Origin: Mycolicibacter terrae
Lineage (GTDB): Bacteria > Actinomycetota > Actinomycetes > Mycobacteriales > Mycobacteriaceae
Assembly (NCBI RefSeq): GCF_010727125.1
Contig: NZ_AP022564.1
Coordinates: forward strand, 372,001 to 436,000
Length of the DNA stretch: 64,000 nt
Direction of reading: 5' to 3'
Shown: positions 15,744-26,916 of the stretch, piece by piece
Numbering within the stretch: the stretch's first letter is position 1
Layout: each line of letters starts with the position of its first letter
Notes under the pieces: generated by a model
The model's input: only the letters and a program-made list of their open reading frames with translations
Databases searched by the model: none
Told to the model about the DNA's origin: nothing
Translations under genes and position numbers: made by a program

Positions 15744-18491
15744 ATGAATCGTCGTCACACGGGTGCTAAGTCGACCCGCTCGGGAGGCGCGGCGCCGCGG
15801 AGGAGGATCACCGGTGCGGGTAGCGCGGTGGCGGCGTTTTTGGCGTTCGGGTTGGCGCCGTTGGCGTCGGCGCCGGCGGCCAATGCTGATTTCGACGATT
15901 TGCTGACTGATCTGTTCGACCCCTCGGCATGGGGGAACTTGTCGAATGACTTCGACGGCCTTTTCAGTGCGTCGAATTGGGATGTGCCGGGTTCGGCCGA
16001 TGCGCCTGATATCGCGCAGATGTGGGACACCTCTTTCTACATGCCGTTGCATGACAGTTTGCAGGGCTGGATCAATTCTGACTTCGGCCAGCAGGTCGAT
16101 GGTGTGATCAACCAGATGTTCGCGCCGTTCACCGAGGGCTTTTGCGGGGTGATCTGTAACGGTGTCGATGGCACCGAGGCCGACCCCGACGGTGGTAGCG
16201 GTGGGCTGTGGTTCGGCGATGGTGGTGACGGTTGGGCCTCGACCATCGAGGGTGTGGCCGGCGGTAGCGGTGGGCATGCCGGTGGTATCGGCAATGGCGG
16301 CGACGGTGGTATCGGTGGCCTGGGTGCAGATGGCGGCAATGGTGGTCATGGCGGGGAGATGTGGGGCAACGGCGGCGATGGTGGCGCCGGCGGTGCGGCC
16401 ACGGCGACGCTGGCTGCCGGTAACGGTGGCAATGGTGGGTCCTCGGGTCAGGCGCAGGACTTCTTCGGGATGGGCGCGCTCGGTAACGGCGGTGACGGCG
16501 GTGTCGGTGGCGCGGGCTGGAATGGGGTAGCCGGGTCGTTCGTCAACGGCGGCGACGGCGCCGGCACCAACGGCACCAACGGCGGTAACGGCGGCAACGG
16601 TGGCGCCGGCTCGTCGATCCTGGGTATCGGCGGCAACGGTGGCGCAGGCGGTGTGGCCGGCAACGGCGGTGCGGGAGCGACCGGCACTGCTGTGAACATC
16701 AACGGCGGCGCGGGTGGCAATGGTGCGGCCCCGGGCACCGGTGGTCAGGGCGGTACCGGCGGCAGCGGCAACGGCGTGGCCGGCGCCCTCGTTGGTGGCG
16801 GTAACGGCGGTGACGGCGGTGACGGGTATGACGCGGCCGCCGATGCCAACGCGTTGGCCGGTGCGATCGGCGGCAGCGGTGGCGCCGGTGGTAACGGCGG
16901 GGAGTACGGCAACGGCGGCAACGGCGGGGCCGGCGGCAGCGGGGTGTTCGGAGGCGACGGCGCTGACGGTGCCGCGGACTCCGGTGAGAACGGCGGCAGT
17001 GGTGGTACCGGCGGCTCCGGCGGTAACGGCGGTGCCGGCGGGAGCAGCGGCAGCCTGGGTGGAAATGCCGGCAACGGCGGAAATGCCGGCAACGGTGCCG
17101 ACGGCGGCAACGGCGGCAATGGCGCCACCGGCACGGCCGGTGTGGCGGGGGTCAACAGTGCCGGCGGCGACGGTGGTGCCGCCGGCAACGGTGGTGCGGG
17201 CGGCAATGGTGGCACTGGCGGGGCCGCGGGTGCGCTGAACAACACCGTCGGTACGGCGGGTACTGAAGGCACCGGGGGCAACGGCGGCAACGGCGGTAAC
17301 GCCGCTAAGGCTGGTGACGGTGGCGCGGGCGCTGCTGGCACCGCTGCCAATCCGAACGGTGGCAGGGGCGGTGACGGTGGCGCTCTGGGCACCGGTGGCG
17401 TCGCCGGGACCGGGGGTACTGGATTGACTACGGGTACCACTGGAACAGCCGGCAACGATTCGACGGTCCTGGGCGCCCAGGGTAACGGCGGTAACGGCGG
17501 CGACGGGTATAACCCCGCCGGTATCCCGGGGGCCCCCGCGAGCACTTCCGCCGGAAGTGGTGGTGCCGGCGGTAACGGCAGCGCACTGGGCAACGGCGGT
17601 AACGGCGGCAACGGCGGCAGCGGAACAAACGGAACCACACAAGGCGGGGGTGCCGGTAGCGGCGGCGCTGGTGGTAACGGTGGCACCATCTCCGGTAACG
17701 GCGGAGACGGCGGTAACGGTGGAACCGGTGGAAACGCCACGAGTACTGCTAGCGGCTCCTTCAGTTCTAACGGCGGCGGCGGCGGCAACGGTGGCAACGG
17801 CGGTCTGTCCCTGTCTGGCACCGGCACTGCCGGCACCGGTGGCAATGGCGGTGATGGCGGTAGCGGTGGCTCGAACAGTGGCTTGGGAGGTAACGGCGGC
17901 TCTGGTAGCACCGGTGGCCACGGTGGGGACGGCGGGGACACCCTCATCGGGGCCGGCGGCATCGGTGGCCTGGGTGCTGCCGGCGGTACCAGCACTGGCG
18001 GCGGCATCGGCGGTGGCGGTGGCGGTGGCGGCGCAGCCACCTTTGGAATCGCCGGGAACGGCGGCATCGGTGGCGACGGCATCGACGGTGGCGTAGGAGG
18101 CAACGGCGGTCACGGCAGCAACGGGCTCGACGTCGGCGCTCATGGTGGTAGCGGGGGCAACGGCGGTGACGGTATCGGCGCCGGCAGCACTGGTGGAGAC
18201 GGTGGCCGTGGCGGTTTGAGTTCCGGAGGCAATAACGGGACAGGTAGCGGCGGCAACGGCGGCGACGGCGGCACCGGCGCAGCCGGGGGTACCGGCGGTA
18301 ACGGCGGCAACGGCGGCAACGTCATTGGTTATGCCACCGGCGGGGCCGATTCCGGATCAGGCGGTGATGGCGGCGCCGGCGGAAACGGTACCGGGGTCGG
18401 TAACGTCGGCGGCAACGGAACGGACGGCACCGACGGGCAGCCCAACGGTGTCAATGGCGTCGACGGAACACCCGGCGCCAACGTCGGATAA
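15744..18491 (+). CDS. PGRS-repeat protein with signal peptide, no PE domain
   Basis: A 915-residue protein starting at ATG 15744 with GAGAGGA at 15731-15737 as ribosome site. Residues 1-48 look like a signal peptide: a basic start (RRRITGAG), a hydrophobic stretch AVAAFLAFGLAPL and cleavage near ANA-DF. Residues about 49-140 form a non-repetitive acidic/aromatic domain with a CGVIC pair. Residues about 140-890 are Gly-Gly-X repeats (GGNGGNGG, GGDGG, GGAGG), the PGRS class. There is no PE domain, so this is not a classical PE_PGRS. The repeats make long antisense open frames that are not genes. Function unknown; surface or secreted location likely. Confidence 0.85.
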   Translation: MNRRHTGAKSTRSGGAAPRRRITGAGSAVAAFLAFGLAPLASAPAANADFDDLLTDLFDPSAWGNLSNDFDGLFSASNWDVPGSADAPDIAQMWDTSFYMPLHDSLQGWINSDFGQQVDGVINQMFAPFTEGFCGVICNGVDGTEADPDGGSGGLWFGDGGDGWASTIEGVAGGSGGHAGGIGNGGDGGIGGLGADGGNGGHGGEMWGNGGDGGAGGAATATLAAGNGGNGGSSGQAQDFFGMGALGNGGDGGVGGAGWNGVAGSFVNGGDGAGTNGTNGGNGGNGGAGSSILGIGGNGGAGGVAGNGGAGATGTAVNINGGAGGNGAAPGTGGQGGTGGSGNGVAGALVGGGNGGDGGDGYDAAADANALAGAIGGSGGAGGNGGEYGNGGNGGAGGSGVFGGDGADGAADSGENGGSGGTGGSGGNGGAGGSSGSLGGNAGNGGNAGNGADGGNGGNGATGTAGVAGVNSAGGDGGAAGNGGAGGNGGTGGAAGALNNTVGTAGTEGTGGNGGNGGNAAKAGDGGAGAAGTAANPNGGRGGDGGALGTGGVAGTGGTGLTTGTTGTAGNDSTVLGAQGNGGNGGDGYNPAGIPGAPASTSAGSGGAGGNGSALGNGGNGGNGGSGTNGTTQGGGAGSGGAGGNGGTISGNGGDGGNGGTGGNATSTASGSFSSNGGGGGNGGNGGLSLSGTGTAGTGGNGGDGGSGGSNSGLGGNGGSGSTGGHGGDGGDTLIGAGGIGGLGAAGGTSTGGGIGGGGGGGGAATFGIAGNGGIGGDGIDGGVGGNGGHGSNGLDVGAHGGSGGNGGDGIGAGSTGGDGGRGGLSSGGNNGTGSGGNGGDGGTGAAGGTGGNGGNGGNVIGYATGGADSGSGGDGGAGGNGTGVGNVGGNGTDGTDGQPNGVNGVDGTPGANVG

Positions 18492-18508
18492 CGCCGTCCA
18501 GGTCAGCA

Positions 18509-18558
18509 AGATGGCTGAGTGGCCGTCGGCTTTGAAGCCGGCGGCCACTCAGCCATCT
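18509..18558 (+). terminator. Strong terminator hairpin after the PGRS gene
   Basis: AGATGGCTGAGTGGCCG (18509-18525) pairs perfectly with 18542-18558. A second inner stem, CGGCT/AGCCG (527-531 with 536-540), closes on a TTGA loop. It starts 17 bases after the PGRS stop. No U-tract, as is common for mycobacterial terminators. Confidence 0.8.
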
Positions 18559-18668
18559 GGGATGTAGTGCCGACGAGTCGTGGCGTTCCCATCCGGGATA
18601 TCAGCTTGGTGTTCCCGGACACGCGATGACGGGGCCCGCGTGAAAGCGGAACCCCTTGAGCTACGCGG

Positions 18669-20717
<2,049 letters not shown>

Positions 20718-20718
20718 C

Positions 20719-20732
20719 TAGAACACGTTTCA
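20719..20732. promoter_or_regulatory. KstR operator, fadA5 promoter
   Basis: TAGAACACGTTTCA matches the KstR consensus TnnAACnnGTTnnA at every fixed position. It lies 11 bases upstream of the fadA5 start on the minus strand. KstR is a TetR repressor released by cholesterol-derived CoA thioesters. Confidence 0.88.
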
Positions 20733-20797
20733 TTAGTCTGACAAGCGACGATGTGAAGACCCCTTTGTTCTATGGTGAGGCCATGTTTTACTGCTAC

Positions 20798-20811
20798 TAG
20801 AACGCGTTGCA
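20798..20811. promoter_or_regulatory. KstR operator, cyp125 operon promoter
   Basis: TAGAACGCGTTGCA matches TnnAACnnGTTnnA fully and ends 15 bases before the first cyp125 start. Together with the site at 20719 it makes a two-operator divergent control region. Confidence 0.88.
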
Positions 20812-20826
20812 ATTAGGAGTCTGCCG

Positions 20827-22071
20827 ATGTCGAGTGTCAAACTGCCGCCCGGGTTCGACCTCACCGACCCGGCGATCTACGCCGAGCGACTCCCGGACGC
20901 GGAGTTCGCCGAATTGCGGGCCGGCGCACCGATCACCTGGATCGACCAGCCGGACGACAAGAGTGGCGGTTTCAAAGACGGCGGCTACTGGGCGATCACC
21001 AGCCACCACGACGTCAAAGAGGTGTCCCGGCTCGACGATGTCTTCTCCAGCGAGATCAACGGGGCCATCCCGCGCTACAACGATGACATCGAGCGAGAGA
21101 ACATCGACGTCGGCCGGCTGCTGATGCTGAACCAGGATGCGCCGCGGCACACCCGGCTGCGCCGGATCGTCTCGCGGGGCTTCACCCCGCGCCACATCCT
21201 GCCGCTGCACGACGAGCTGCAACAGCGCGCCCAGGGTATCGCCAAGGAGGCTGCCGCCAAGGGCACCGGCGACTTCGTGGTGGAAGTGGCCTCCGAACTG
21301 CCGCTGCAGGCGATCGCCGGCCTGATGGGCGTTCCCCAGGAGGACCGCGGCAAGCTGTTCAACTGGACCAACCAGATGACCTCGTACGACGACCCCGAGT
21401 ACTCGCACTTCGACCCGGCCACCTCGTCGATGGAGATCATCTCCTACGGGCTGCAACTGGCCGAGATGAAGCGGCAGAACCCGGGCAACGACATCGTGAC
21501 CACGCTGATCGAGGCCGACATCGACGGCGAGAAGCTCAACGACGACGAGCTCGGGTTCTTCATCATCCTGTTGGCGGTGGCCGGTAGCGAGACGACGCGT
21601 AACTCGATCACCCAGGGCATGATGGCGTTCACCGAATTCCCCGAGCAGTGGGAGCTGTTCAAGTCCGAACGCCCGGAGACCACCGCCGACGAGGTGGTGC
21701 GCTGGGCCACCCCGGTGACGTCGTTCCAGCGCACCGCCACTCGCGATTACGAGCTGTCCGGGGTGAAGATCAAGGAAGGTCAGCGGGTGGTGATGTTCTA
21801 CCGCTCCGCGAACTTCGACCCCGAGGTCTTCGACAACCCGTACCAGTTCAACATCCTGCGTGACCCCAACCCGCACGTCGGGTTCGGCGGCACCGGTGCG
21901 CACTACTGCATCGGCACCCATCTGGCCCGAATGTCGGTGAACCTGATGTTCAACGCCATCGCCGACCAGATCCCCGACCTCAAGCCGCTGGCGGCTCCGG
22001 AACGCCTGCGTTCGGGCTGGCTCAACGGGATCAAGCACTGGCAGGTCGACTACACCGGCAAGTCTGCCTGA
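20827..22071 (+). CDS. cyp125: CYP125, steroid C26/C27 monooxygenase (copy 1)
   Basis: A 414-residue cytochrome P450. I-helix AVAGSETTRNS, K-helix ExxR region and heme-binding FGGTGAHYCIG with the thiolate Cys at residue 361. CYP125A1 (Rv3545c) hydroxylates and oxidises the terminal methyl of cholesterol/cholestenone to the acid, which starts side-chain degradation. TTAGGAG at 20813-20819 is the ribosome site. It heads the operon cyp125-cyp125-chsE1-chsE2-chsH2-chsH1-ltp2 and has a KstR box directly upstream. Large DNA blocks are nearly identical to the third copy at 33350. Confidence 0.93.
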   Translation: MSSVKLPPGFDLTDPAIYAERLPDAEFAELRAGAPITWIDQPDDKSGGFKDGGYWAITSHHDVKEVSRLDDVFSSEINGAIPRYNDDIERENIDVGRLLMLNQDAPRHTRLRRIVSRGFTPRHILPLHDELQQRAQGIAKEAAAKGTGDFVVEVASELPLQAIAGLMGVPQEDRGKLFNWTNQMTSYDDPEYSHFDPATSSMEIISYGLQLAEMKRQNPGNDIVTTLIEADIDGEKLNDDELGFFIILLAVAGSETTRNSITQGMMAFTEFPEQWELFKSERPETTADEVVRWATPVTSFQRTATRDYELSGVKIKEGQRVVMFYRSANFDPEVFDNPYQFNILRDPNPHVGFGGTGAHYCIGTHLARMSVNLMFNAIADQIPDLKPLAAPERLRSGWLNGIKHWQVDYTGKSA

Positions 22072-22104
22072 ACCACCCAACCAACACTGGAGGCTAGTTC
22101 CACC

Positions 22105-23352
22105 ATGTCCACACTTCCCCCTGGATTCGACTTCCTCGACCCCGACGTCATCGTCAAGGGCATACCCGAGGAGGAATTCGCGCACCTACGCAAGACGGCG
22201 CCGGTCTGTTGGATCGAGCAGGCCCCCGGCAAGGGCGGCGGCTTCAACGACGGCGGGTACTGGGCGGTCACCAAGCTCGAGGACGTCAAAGAGGTGTCGC
22301 TGCGCAGCGACGTCTTCTCCAGCTTCGAGAACTGTGTGATCCCGCGCTTCCCCAACGACATGCAGCGGGAGAACATCGAGGTTCAGCGGTTCGTGATGCT
22401 CAACATGGATGCACCGCATCACACCCGGCTGCGCCGGATCATCTCCCGAGGCTTTACACCGCGCACGATCGGGCGGCTGCGCGACGAACTCCACGAACGG
22501 GCGCAGGCGATCGTCAAAGCTGCCGCCGAGGCCGGCTCCGGGGACTTCGTCGAACAGGTCTCCTGCGAACTGCCGCTACAGGCGATCGCCGGTCTGCTCG
22601 GGGTGCCGCAGGAGGACCGCGACAAGCTGTTCCGCTGGTCCAATGAGATGACCGGTGGCGAGGACCCGGAATACGCCGACATCGACTCGCAGGCCTCGTC
22701 GGTCGAGTTGATCCAATACGCCATGCAACTGGCTGCGGTCAAGGCGGAAAACCCGGGCGAAGACATCGTCACCACGTTGATCAACGCTGAGATCGATGGC
22801 GAAAAGCTTTCCGATGACGAGTTCGGCTTCTTCGTGGTGATGCTGGCGGTGGCCGGCAACGAGACCACCCGCAACTCGATCACCCACGGCATGATCGCGT
22901 TCTCTGAGCACCCCGAGCAGTGGGAGTTGTTCAAGAAGGAACGCCCGGCAACCACCGCCGACGAGATCGTGCGGTGGGCCTCCCCGGTGATCTGCTTCCA
23001 GCGCACCGCGTTGGAGGATTACGAATTGTCCGGAGCGCAGATCAAGAAGGGACAGCGGGTGGTGATGTTCTACCGCTCGGCCAACTTCGACGAGGACGCC
23101 TTCGACGACCCGTTCAGCTTCAACATCCTGCGTGATCCCAACCCGCACGTCGGGTTCGGCGGCACCGGGGCGCACTACTGCATCGGCACCCACTTGGCCC
23201 GACTGACGATCGACCTGATCTTCAACGCGGTAGCCGACCACGTGCCGGACCTCGCGCCGCTGACCGAGCCGGAACGGCTGCGGTCGGGGTGGCTGAACGG
23301 CATCAAGCATTGGCAGATGGACTACACCGGCAAATGTCCGGTGGCCCACTAG
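22105..23352 (+). CDS. CYP125-like P450, tandem paralogue (copy 2)
   Basis: A 415-residue P450 33 bases after copy 1. It keeps the family motifs (AVAGNETTRNS in helix I, FGGTGAHYCIG with Cys at residue 359) and most of the sequence of CYP125, but differs at many places where copies 1 and 3 agree (for example GNETT for GSETT, SWNEMTGGEDPEY-like region for TNQMTSYDDPEY). It is therefore the more diverged paralogue, probably with altered substrate or stereochemical preference. Co-transcribed with copy 1. No separate promoter is evident in the 33-base gap. Confidence 0.88.
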   Translation: MSTLPPGFDFLDPDVIVKGIPEEEFAHLRKTAPVCWIEQAPGKGGGFNDGGYWAVTKLEDVKEVSLRSDVFSSFENCVIPRFPNDMQRENIEVQRFVMLNMDAPHHTRLRRIISRGFTPRTIGRLRDELHERAQAIVKAAAEAGSGDFVEQVSCELPLQAIAGLLGVPQEDRDKLFRWSNEMTGGEDPEYADIDSQASSVELIQYAMQLAAVKAENPGEDIVTTLINAEIDGEKLSDDEFGFFVVMLAVAGNETTRNSITHGMIAFSEHPEQWELFKKERPATTADEIVRWASPVICFQRTALEDYELSGAQIKKGQRVVMFYRSANFDEDAFDDPFSFNILRDPNPHVGFGGTGAHYCIGTHLARLTIDLIFNAVADHVPDLAPLTEPERLRSGWLNGIKHWQMDYTGKCPVAH

Positions 23353-23368
23353 TTTTAAGGAGATTCGG

Positions 23369-24382
23369 GTGGACTTCAGTCCAGATCCGGAACAGCAGGC
23401 GGTCGCCGACGTCGTCACGTCGGTGCTCGACCGGGAGAACACCTGGGAGGCGCTGGCCGCAGGTGGCGTGACGGCGCTGGCAGTGCCGGAGCGGCTCGGC
23501 GGTGACGGTGTCGGCCTGTCGGAAGTGGCCACGGCGCTCACCGAGATCGGTCGGCACGGGAACGTCAGCCCCGCACTGTCCACGCTCGGGTTCGGCTTGG
23601 TGCCGTTGCTGGATCTGGCGGCCGAGGCCCAGCAGGACCGCTACCTGGCCGGTGTGGCCAAGGGTGCGGTGTTGACCGCCGCGCTCAGCGAGCCGGCCGC
23701 CGCTCTGCCGGAGCAACCCGGGGTCACGCTGGCCGGTAACCGGTTGTCCGGCACCAAGATCGGTGTGCCCTTCGCCGATCGTGCCGAGTGGATGGTGGTC
23801 ACCGCTGATGCCGGTGTCGCGGTGATCTCGCCGAAGGCGGCCGGGGTGCAGCTGATTACGACCCCGACCGCCAATCACAGCGACGAATACGTAGTCGTCT
23901 TCGACGGCGCCGAGGTCGACGCCGTGCTGGACGGTGCTTCGGTTCACCGAGTGAATCAATTGGTGCTGGCCATGATCGGCGCCTACGCGTCGGGACTGGT
24001 GGCCGGTGCGCTGCGGCTGACCGCCGACTACGTCGGCAGCCGTGAACAATTCGGCCGGCCGCTGTCGACCTTTCAGACGGTGGCGGCCCAGCTCTCCGAG
24101 GTCTACATCGTCTCGCGCACCATCACCCTGGCGGCGACGTCGGTGGTCTGGCGGCTGGCCAACGGCCTCGACGCCACCGACGACCTCGGGGTGCTCGGAT
24201 ACTGGATCACCTCGCAGGCGCCCCCGGTGATGCAACTCTGCCATCACCTGCACGGCGGGATGGGCATGGACGTCGACTACCCGATGGACCGCTACTACTC
24301 CACGATCAAGGACCTCAACCGCCTGCTGGGCGGACGGTCGAATCGCCTCGAGACCCTTGGAGCGCAATGTTCGTCGATCTGA
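23369..24382 (+). CDS. chsE1: ChsE1 (FadE28-type) acyl-CoA dehydrogenase subunit
   Basis: A 337-residue acyl-CoA dehydrogenase-like protein, starting at GTG 23369, AAGGAGA upstream. It has the overall fold and the HHLHGGMGMDVDYPMDRYY closing motif but lacks part of the flavin-binding signature, as expected for one subunit of the ChsE1-ChsE2 heterotetramer. That enzyme dehydrogenates the 3-carbon (propionyl) side chain, 3-oxo-4-pregnene-20-carboxyl-CoA. Its stop overlaps the start of chsE2 by 16 bases. Confidence 0.9.
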   Translation: MDFSPDPEQQAVADVVTSVLDRENTWEALAAGGVTALAVPERLGGDGVGLSEVATALTEIGRHGNVSPALSTLGFGLVPLLDLAAEAQQDRYLAGVAKGAVLTAALSEPAAALPEQPGVTLAGNRLSGTKIGVPFADRAEWMVVTADAGVAVISPKAAGVQLITTPTANHSDEYVVVFDGAEVDAVLDGASVHRVNQLVLAMIGAYASGLVAGALRLTADYVGSREQFGRPLSTFQTVAAQLSEVYIVSRTITLAATSVVWRLANGLDATDDLGVLGYWITSQAPPVMQLCHHLHGGMGMDVDYPMDRYYSTIKDLNRLLGGRSNRLETLGAQCSSI

Positions 24383-25530
24383 CCCCGGAGCAGCGCAAGC
24401 TGCAGAGCGAACTGCGGGAGTACTTCGCCAACCTGATCACCCCCGACGAGGAAAAGGCGATGGCCGCCGACCGGCACAACCACGCCTACCGTGACGTGAT
24501 CCGCCGGATGGGCCGCGACGGCAAACTCGGTGTCGGTTGGCCCAAGGAGTTCGGCGGCCTGGGCTTCGGCCCGATCGAGCAGCAGATCTTCGTCAACGAG
24601 GCGCAGCGCGCCGACATCCCACTTCCCGCCGTGACGCTGCAGACGGTCGGCCCGACCCTGCAGGTGTACGGCAACGAGGCGCAGAAGCAGAAGTTCCTGC
24701 CCGCGATCCTGGCCGGCGAAGTGCATTTCGCGATCGGCTACACCGAGCCCGAAGCCGGTACCGACCTGGCGTCGTTGCGCACCACCGCGGTTCGTGATGG
24801 CGACCATTACATCGTGAACGGCCAGAAGGTGTTCACCACCGGCGCGCATGACGCCGACTACATCTGGCTGGCGGTGCGCACCGACCCGACCGCGGTGAAG
24901 CACAAGGGGATCTCGATCCTGATTGTCGACACCAAGGACCCGGGTTACTCGTGGACTCCGATGATCCTGTCCGACGGTGCGCACCACACCAACGCGACCT
25001 ACTACAACGATGTTCGGGTGCCCGTCGACATGCTGGTGGGCGAGGAGAACGGCGGCTGGCGGCTGATCACCACTCAGCTCAACAACGAGCGGGTGATGCT
25101 GGGGCCGGCCGGCCGGTTCGGCGCCATCTACGACAAGGTGTATGCCTGGGCTACCAAGCCCGGCGGCGACGGGGTGTCACCGATCAGCCATGACGCGGTC
25201 AAGCGCGGGCTGGGCGAGATCCACGCCATGTTCCGGATCAACGAGCTGCTCAACTGGCAGGTCGCCGCGGCCGGCGAGATCATCGACGTGGCCGACGCCG
25301 CGGCCACCAAGGTCTTCGGTACTGAACGGATCCAGTACGCCGGGCGGTTGGCCGAGGAGATCGTGGGCTGCTACGGCAACCCGGCCGACCCGGCCACCGC
25401 CGAGCTGCTGCGCTGGCTGGACGTGCAGACCAAGCGCAACCTGGTCATCACCTTCGGCGGCGGCGTCAACGAGGTGATGCGCGAGATGATCGCCGCCTCC
25501 GGCCTGAAGGTTCCGCGGGTGCCACGATGA
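24367..25530 (+). CDS. chsE2: ChsE2 (FadE29-type) acyl-CoA dehydrogenase subunit
   Basis: A 387-residue acyl-CoA dehydrogenase, the same length as M. tuberculosis FadE29 from memory. FAIGYTEPEAGTDLASLRT and the VFTTGAH segment form the flavin/substrate site, and the C-terminus RNLVITFGGGVNEVMREMI is the usual closing helix. It pairs with ChsE1 to form the side-chain dehydrogenase of the last beta-oxidation cycle. Start overlaps chsE1. Confidence 0.92.
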   Translation: MFVDLTPEQRKLQSELREYFANLITPDEEKAMAADRHNHAYRDVIRRMGRDGKLGVGWPKEFGGLGFGPIEQQIFVNEAQRADIPLPAVTLQTVGPTLQVYGNEAQKQKFLPAILAGEVHFAIGYTEPEAGTDLASLRTTAVRDGDHYIVNGQKVFTTGAHDADYIWLAVRTDPTAVKHKGISILIVDTKDPGYSWTPMILSDGAHHTNATYYNDVRVPVDMLVGEENGGWRLITTQLNNERVMLGPAGRFGAIYDKVYAWATKPGGDGVSPISHDAVKRGLGEIHAMFRINELLNWQVAAAGEIIDVADAAATKVFGTERIQYAGRLAEEIVGCYGNPADPATAELLRWLDVQTKRNLVITFGGGVNEVMREMIAASGLKVPRVPR

Positions 25531-25543
25531 GTCGAGGAGACAG

Positions 25544-26518
25544 ATGAGCGACATTTCCTCCGGTATCGAGCAGATACTGGCGTCGGGCCGAAGCAAGCCG
25601 CGGACCGGCCGGGATCCGGTGAACCAGCCGATGATTCGGCACTGGGTCGATGCGATCGGCGACGCCAACCCGATCTATGTGGACGAGGCGGCCGCGCGTG
25701 CGGCGGGGCACCCGGGGATTGTCGCTCCTCCGGCGATGATCCAGGTGTGGACGATGATGGGGCTGGGTGGGGAGCGTCCCGCCGACGACCCGCTCGGCAA
25801 GGTCATGGAATTGTTCGACGGCGCAGGCTATGTGGGCGTAGTGGCCACCAACTGTGAGCAGACCTACCACCGCTACCTGCGCCCTGGCGAGGACGTCAGC
25901 GTCACCGCCGAGGTGACCGACATCGTCGGCCCCAAGCAGACCGGCCTGGGGGAGGGATACTTCATCACCCAGAAGATCCGTTGGTGGGTAGGCGAAGAGA
26001 ACGTCGCCGACATGATCTGGCGCATCCTGAAGTTCCTGCCCGGCGAAAAGGGAAGTCAAGGCCCGGCCCCGGCTGCAGTGCCCGAGGATCTCGACCCCGA
26101 CAAGATGATGCGCCCGTCGTGGTCGCGGGATTCGGCGTACTTCTGGGACGGGGTGGCCTCGCACGAACTGCGCATCCAGCGCCGCCCGGACGGCAGCCTG
26201 CAGCATCCCCCGGTGCCAGCGGTCTGGAAGGACAAGACCGAGACCACCGACTACGTCGTTTCCAGCGGTAGGGGAACGGTATTCAGCTACGTGGTTCACC
26301 ATGCCCCCAAAGTTCCCGGCCGCGCATGTCCGTTCGTCATCGCGTTGGTTGAGCTCGAAGAGGGCGTGCGGATGCTCGGTGAACTGCGCGGCATCGACTC
26401 CGCTACGGTGCAGATCGGAATGCCGGTCCGAGCAACCTATCTCGACTTTCCCGCCAGCGACGCCGGTCCGGCGTGGAGCTTGTACGCGTGGGAGCCTGTG
26501 GAAGGAGGCGGGGCATGA
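25544..26518 (+). CDS. chsH2: ChsH2, bifunctional MaoC / DUF35 hydratase subunit
   Basis: A 324-residue protein. Residues about 20-180 form a MaoC-like hot-dog domain, and the C-terminal part (about 190-320) is a DUF35 OB-fold domain (FWDGVASHELRIQRRPDGSLQ, then PFVIALVELEEGVRMLGEL). ChsH2 with ChsH1 hydrates the steroid enoyl-CoA made by ChsE1E2, and the DUF35 domain docks the aldolase Ltp2. I do not see the usual four-Cys zinc ribbon in the DUF35 part. GAGGAGACAG precedes the ATG. Its end overlaps chsH1 by ATGA. Confidence 0.9.
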   Translation: MSDISSGIEQILASGRSKPRTGRDPVNQPMIRHWVDAIGDANPIYVDEAAARAAGHPGIVAPPAMIQVWTMMGLGGERPADDPLGKVMELFDGAGYVGVVATNCEQTYHRYLRPGEDVSVTAEVTDIVGPKQTGLGEGYFITQKIRWWVGEENVADMIWRILKFLPGEKGSQGPAPAAVPEDLDPDKMMRPSWSRDSAYFWDGVASHELRIQRRPDGSLQHPPVPAVWKDKTETTDYVVSSGRGTVFSYVVHHAPKVPGRACPFVIALVELEEGVRMLGELRGIDSATVQIGMPVRATYLDFPASDAGPAWSLYAWEPVEGGGA

Positions 26519-26916
26519 GCGCTCCGACCGTGCAAGTGGGCAGCAAACTGCCCGAGCTGAAGATCTACGGTGATCCGACATTCATCGTCTCCACGGCGAT
26601 CGCCACCCGCGATTACCAGGACGTGCACCACGACCGGGACAAGGCCCAGGCCAAGGGGTCCAAGGACATCTTCGTCAATATCCTCACCGACACCGGCCTG
26701 GTTCAGCGCTACCTGACCGACTGGGCGGGTTCCAACGCGGTGATCGGCTCGATCGCACTACGACTGGGCGTCCCGTGGTATGCCTACGACACCGTCACCT
26801 TCTCCGGTGAAGTGACGGCGGTGGAAGATGGCCTGGTCACCGTGAAAGTCGTGGGCAACAACAGTCTTGGCGACCACGTCATCGCCACCGCCACTCTCAC
26901 CCTCGGGGAGGCATGA
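26515..26916 (+). CDS. chsH1: ChsH1, MaoC-like hydratase subunit
   Basis: A 133-residue single hot-dog (MaoC) protein. The hydratase signature, DYQDVHHDRDKA (about 35-46) followed by SKDIFVNILTDTG, provides the catalytic Asp/His. It is the catalytic half of the ChsH1-ChsH2 enoyl-CoA hydratase. ATG 26515 lies inside the chsH2 stop and GGAGG sits just upstream. It overlaps ltp2 by ATGA. Confidence 0.9.
   Translation: MSAPTVQVGSKLPELKIYGDPTFIVSTAIATRDYQDVHHDRDKAQAKGSKDIFVNILTDTGLVQRYLTDWAGSNAVIGSIALRLGVPWYAYDTVTFSGEVTAVEDGLVTVKVVGNNSLGDHVIATATLTLGEA

Noticed and set aside
15624..18143. 839-residue open frame antisense to the PGRS gene, and a 452-residue Pro-rich one nearby
   Set aside because: Both are by-products of the GGC/GGT repeat structure; they are low-complexity Ala/Thr/Val or Pro proteins without ribosome sites, while the plus frame has signal peptide, ribosome site and terminator.
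16180..18470. CRISPR-like or tandem-repeat array
   Set aside because: The repetition is short GGC-GGT codon repetition encoding Gly-Gly-X, with no uniform repeat and spacer units.
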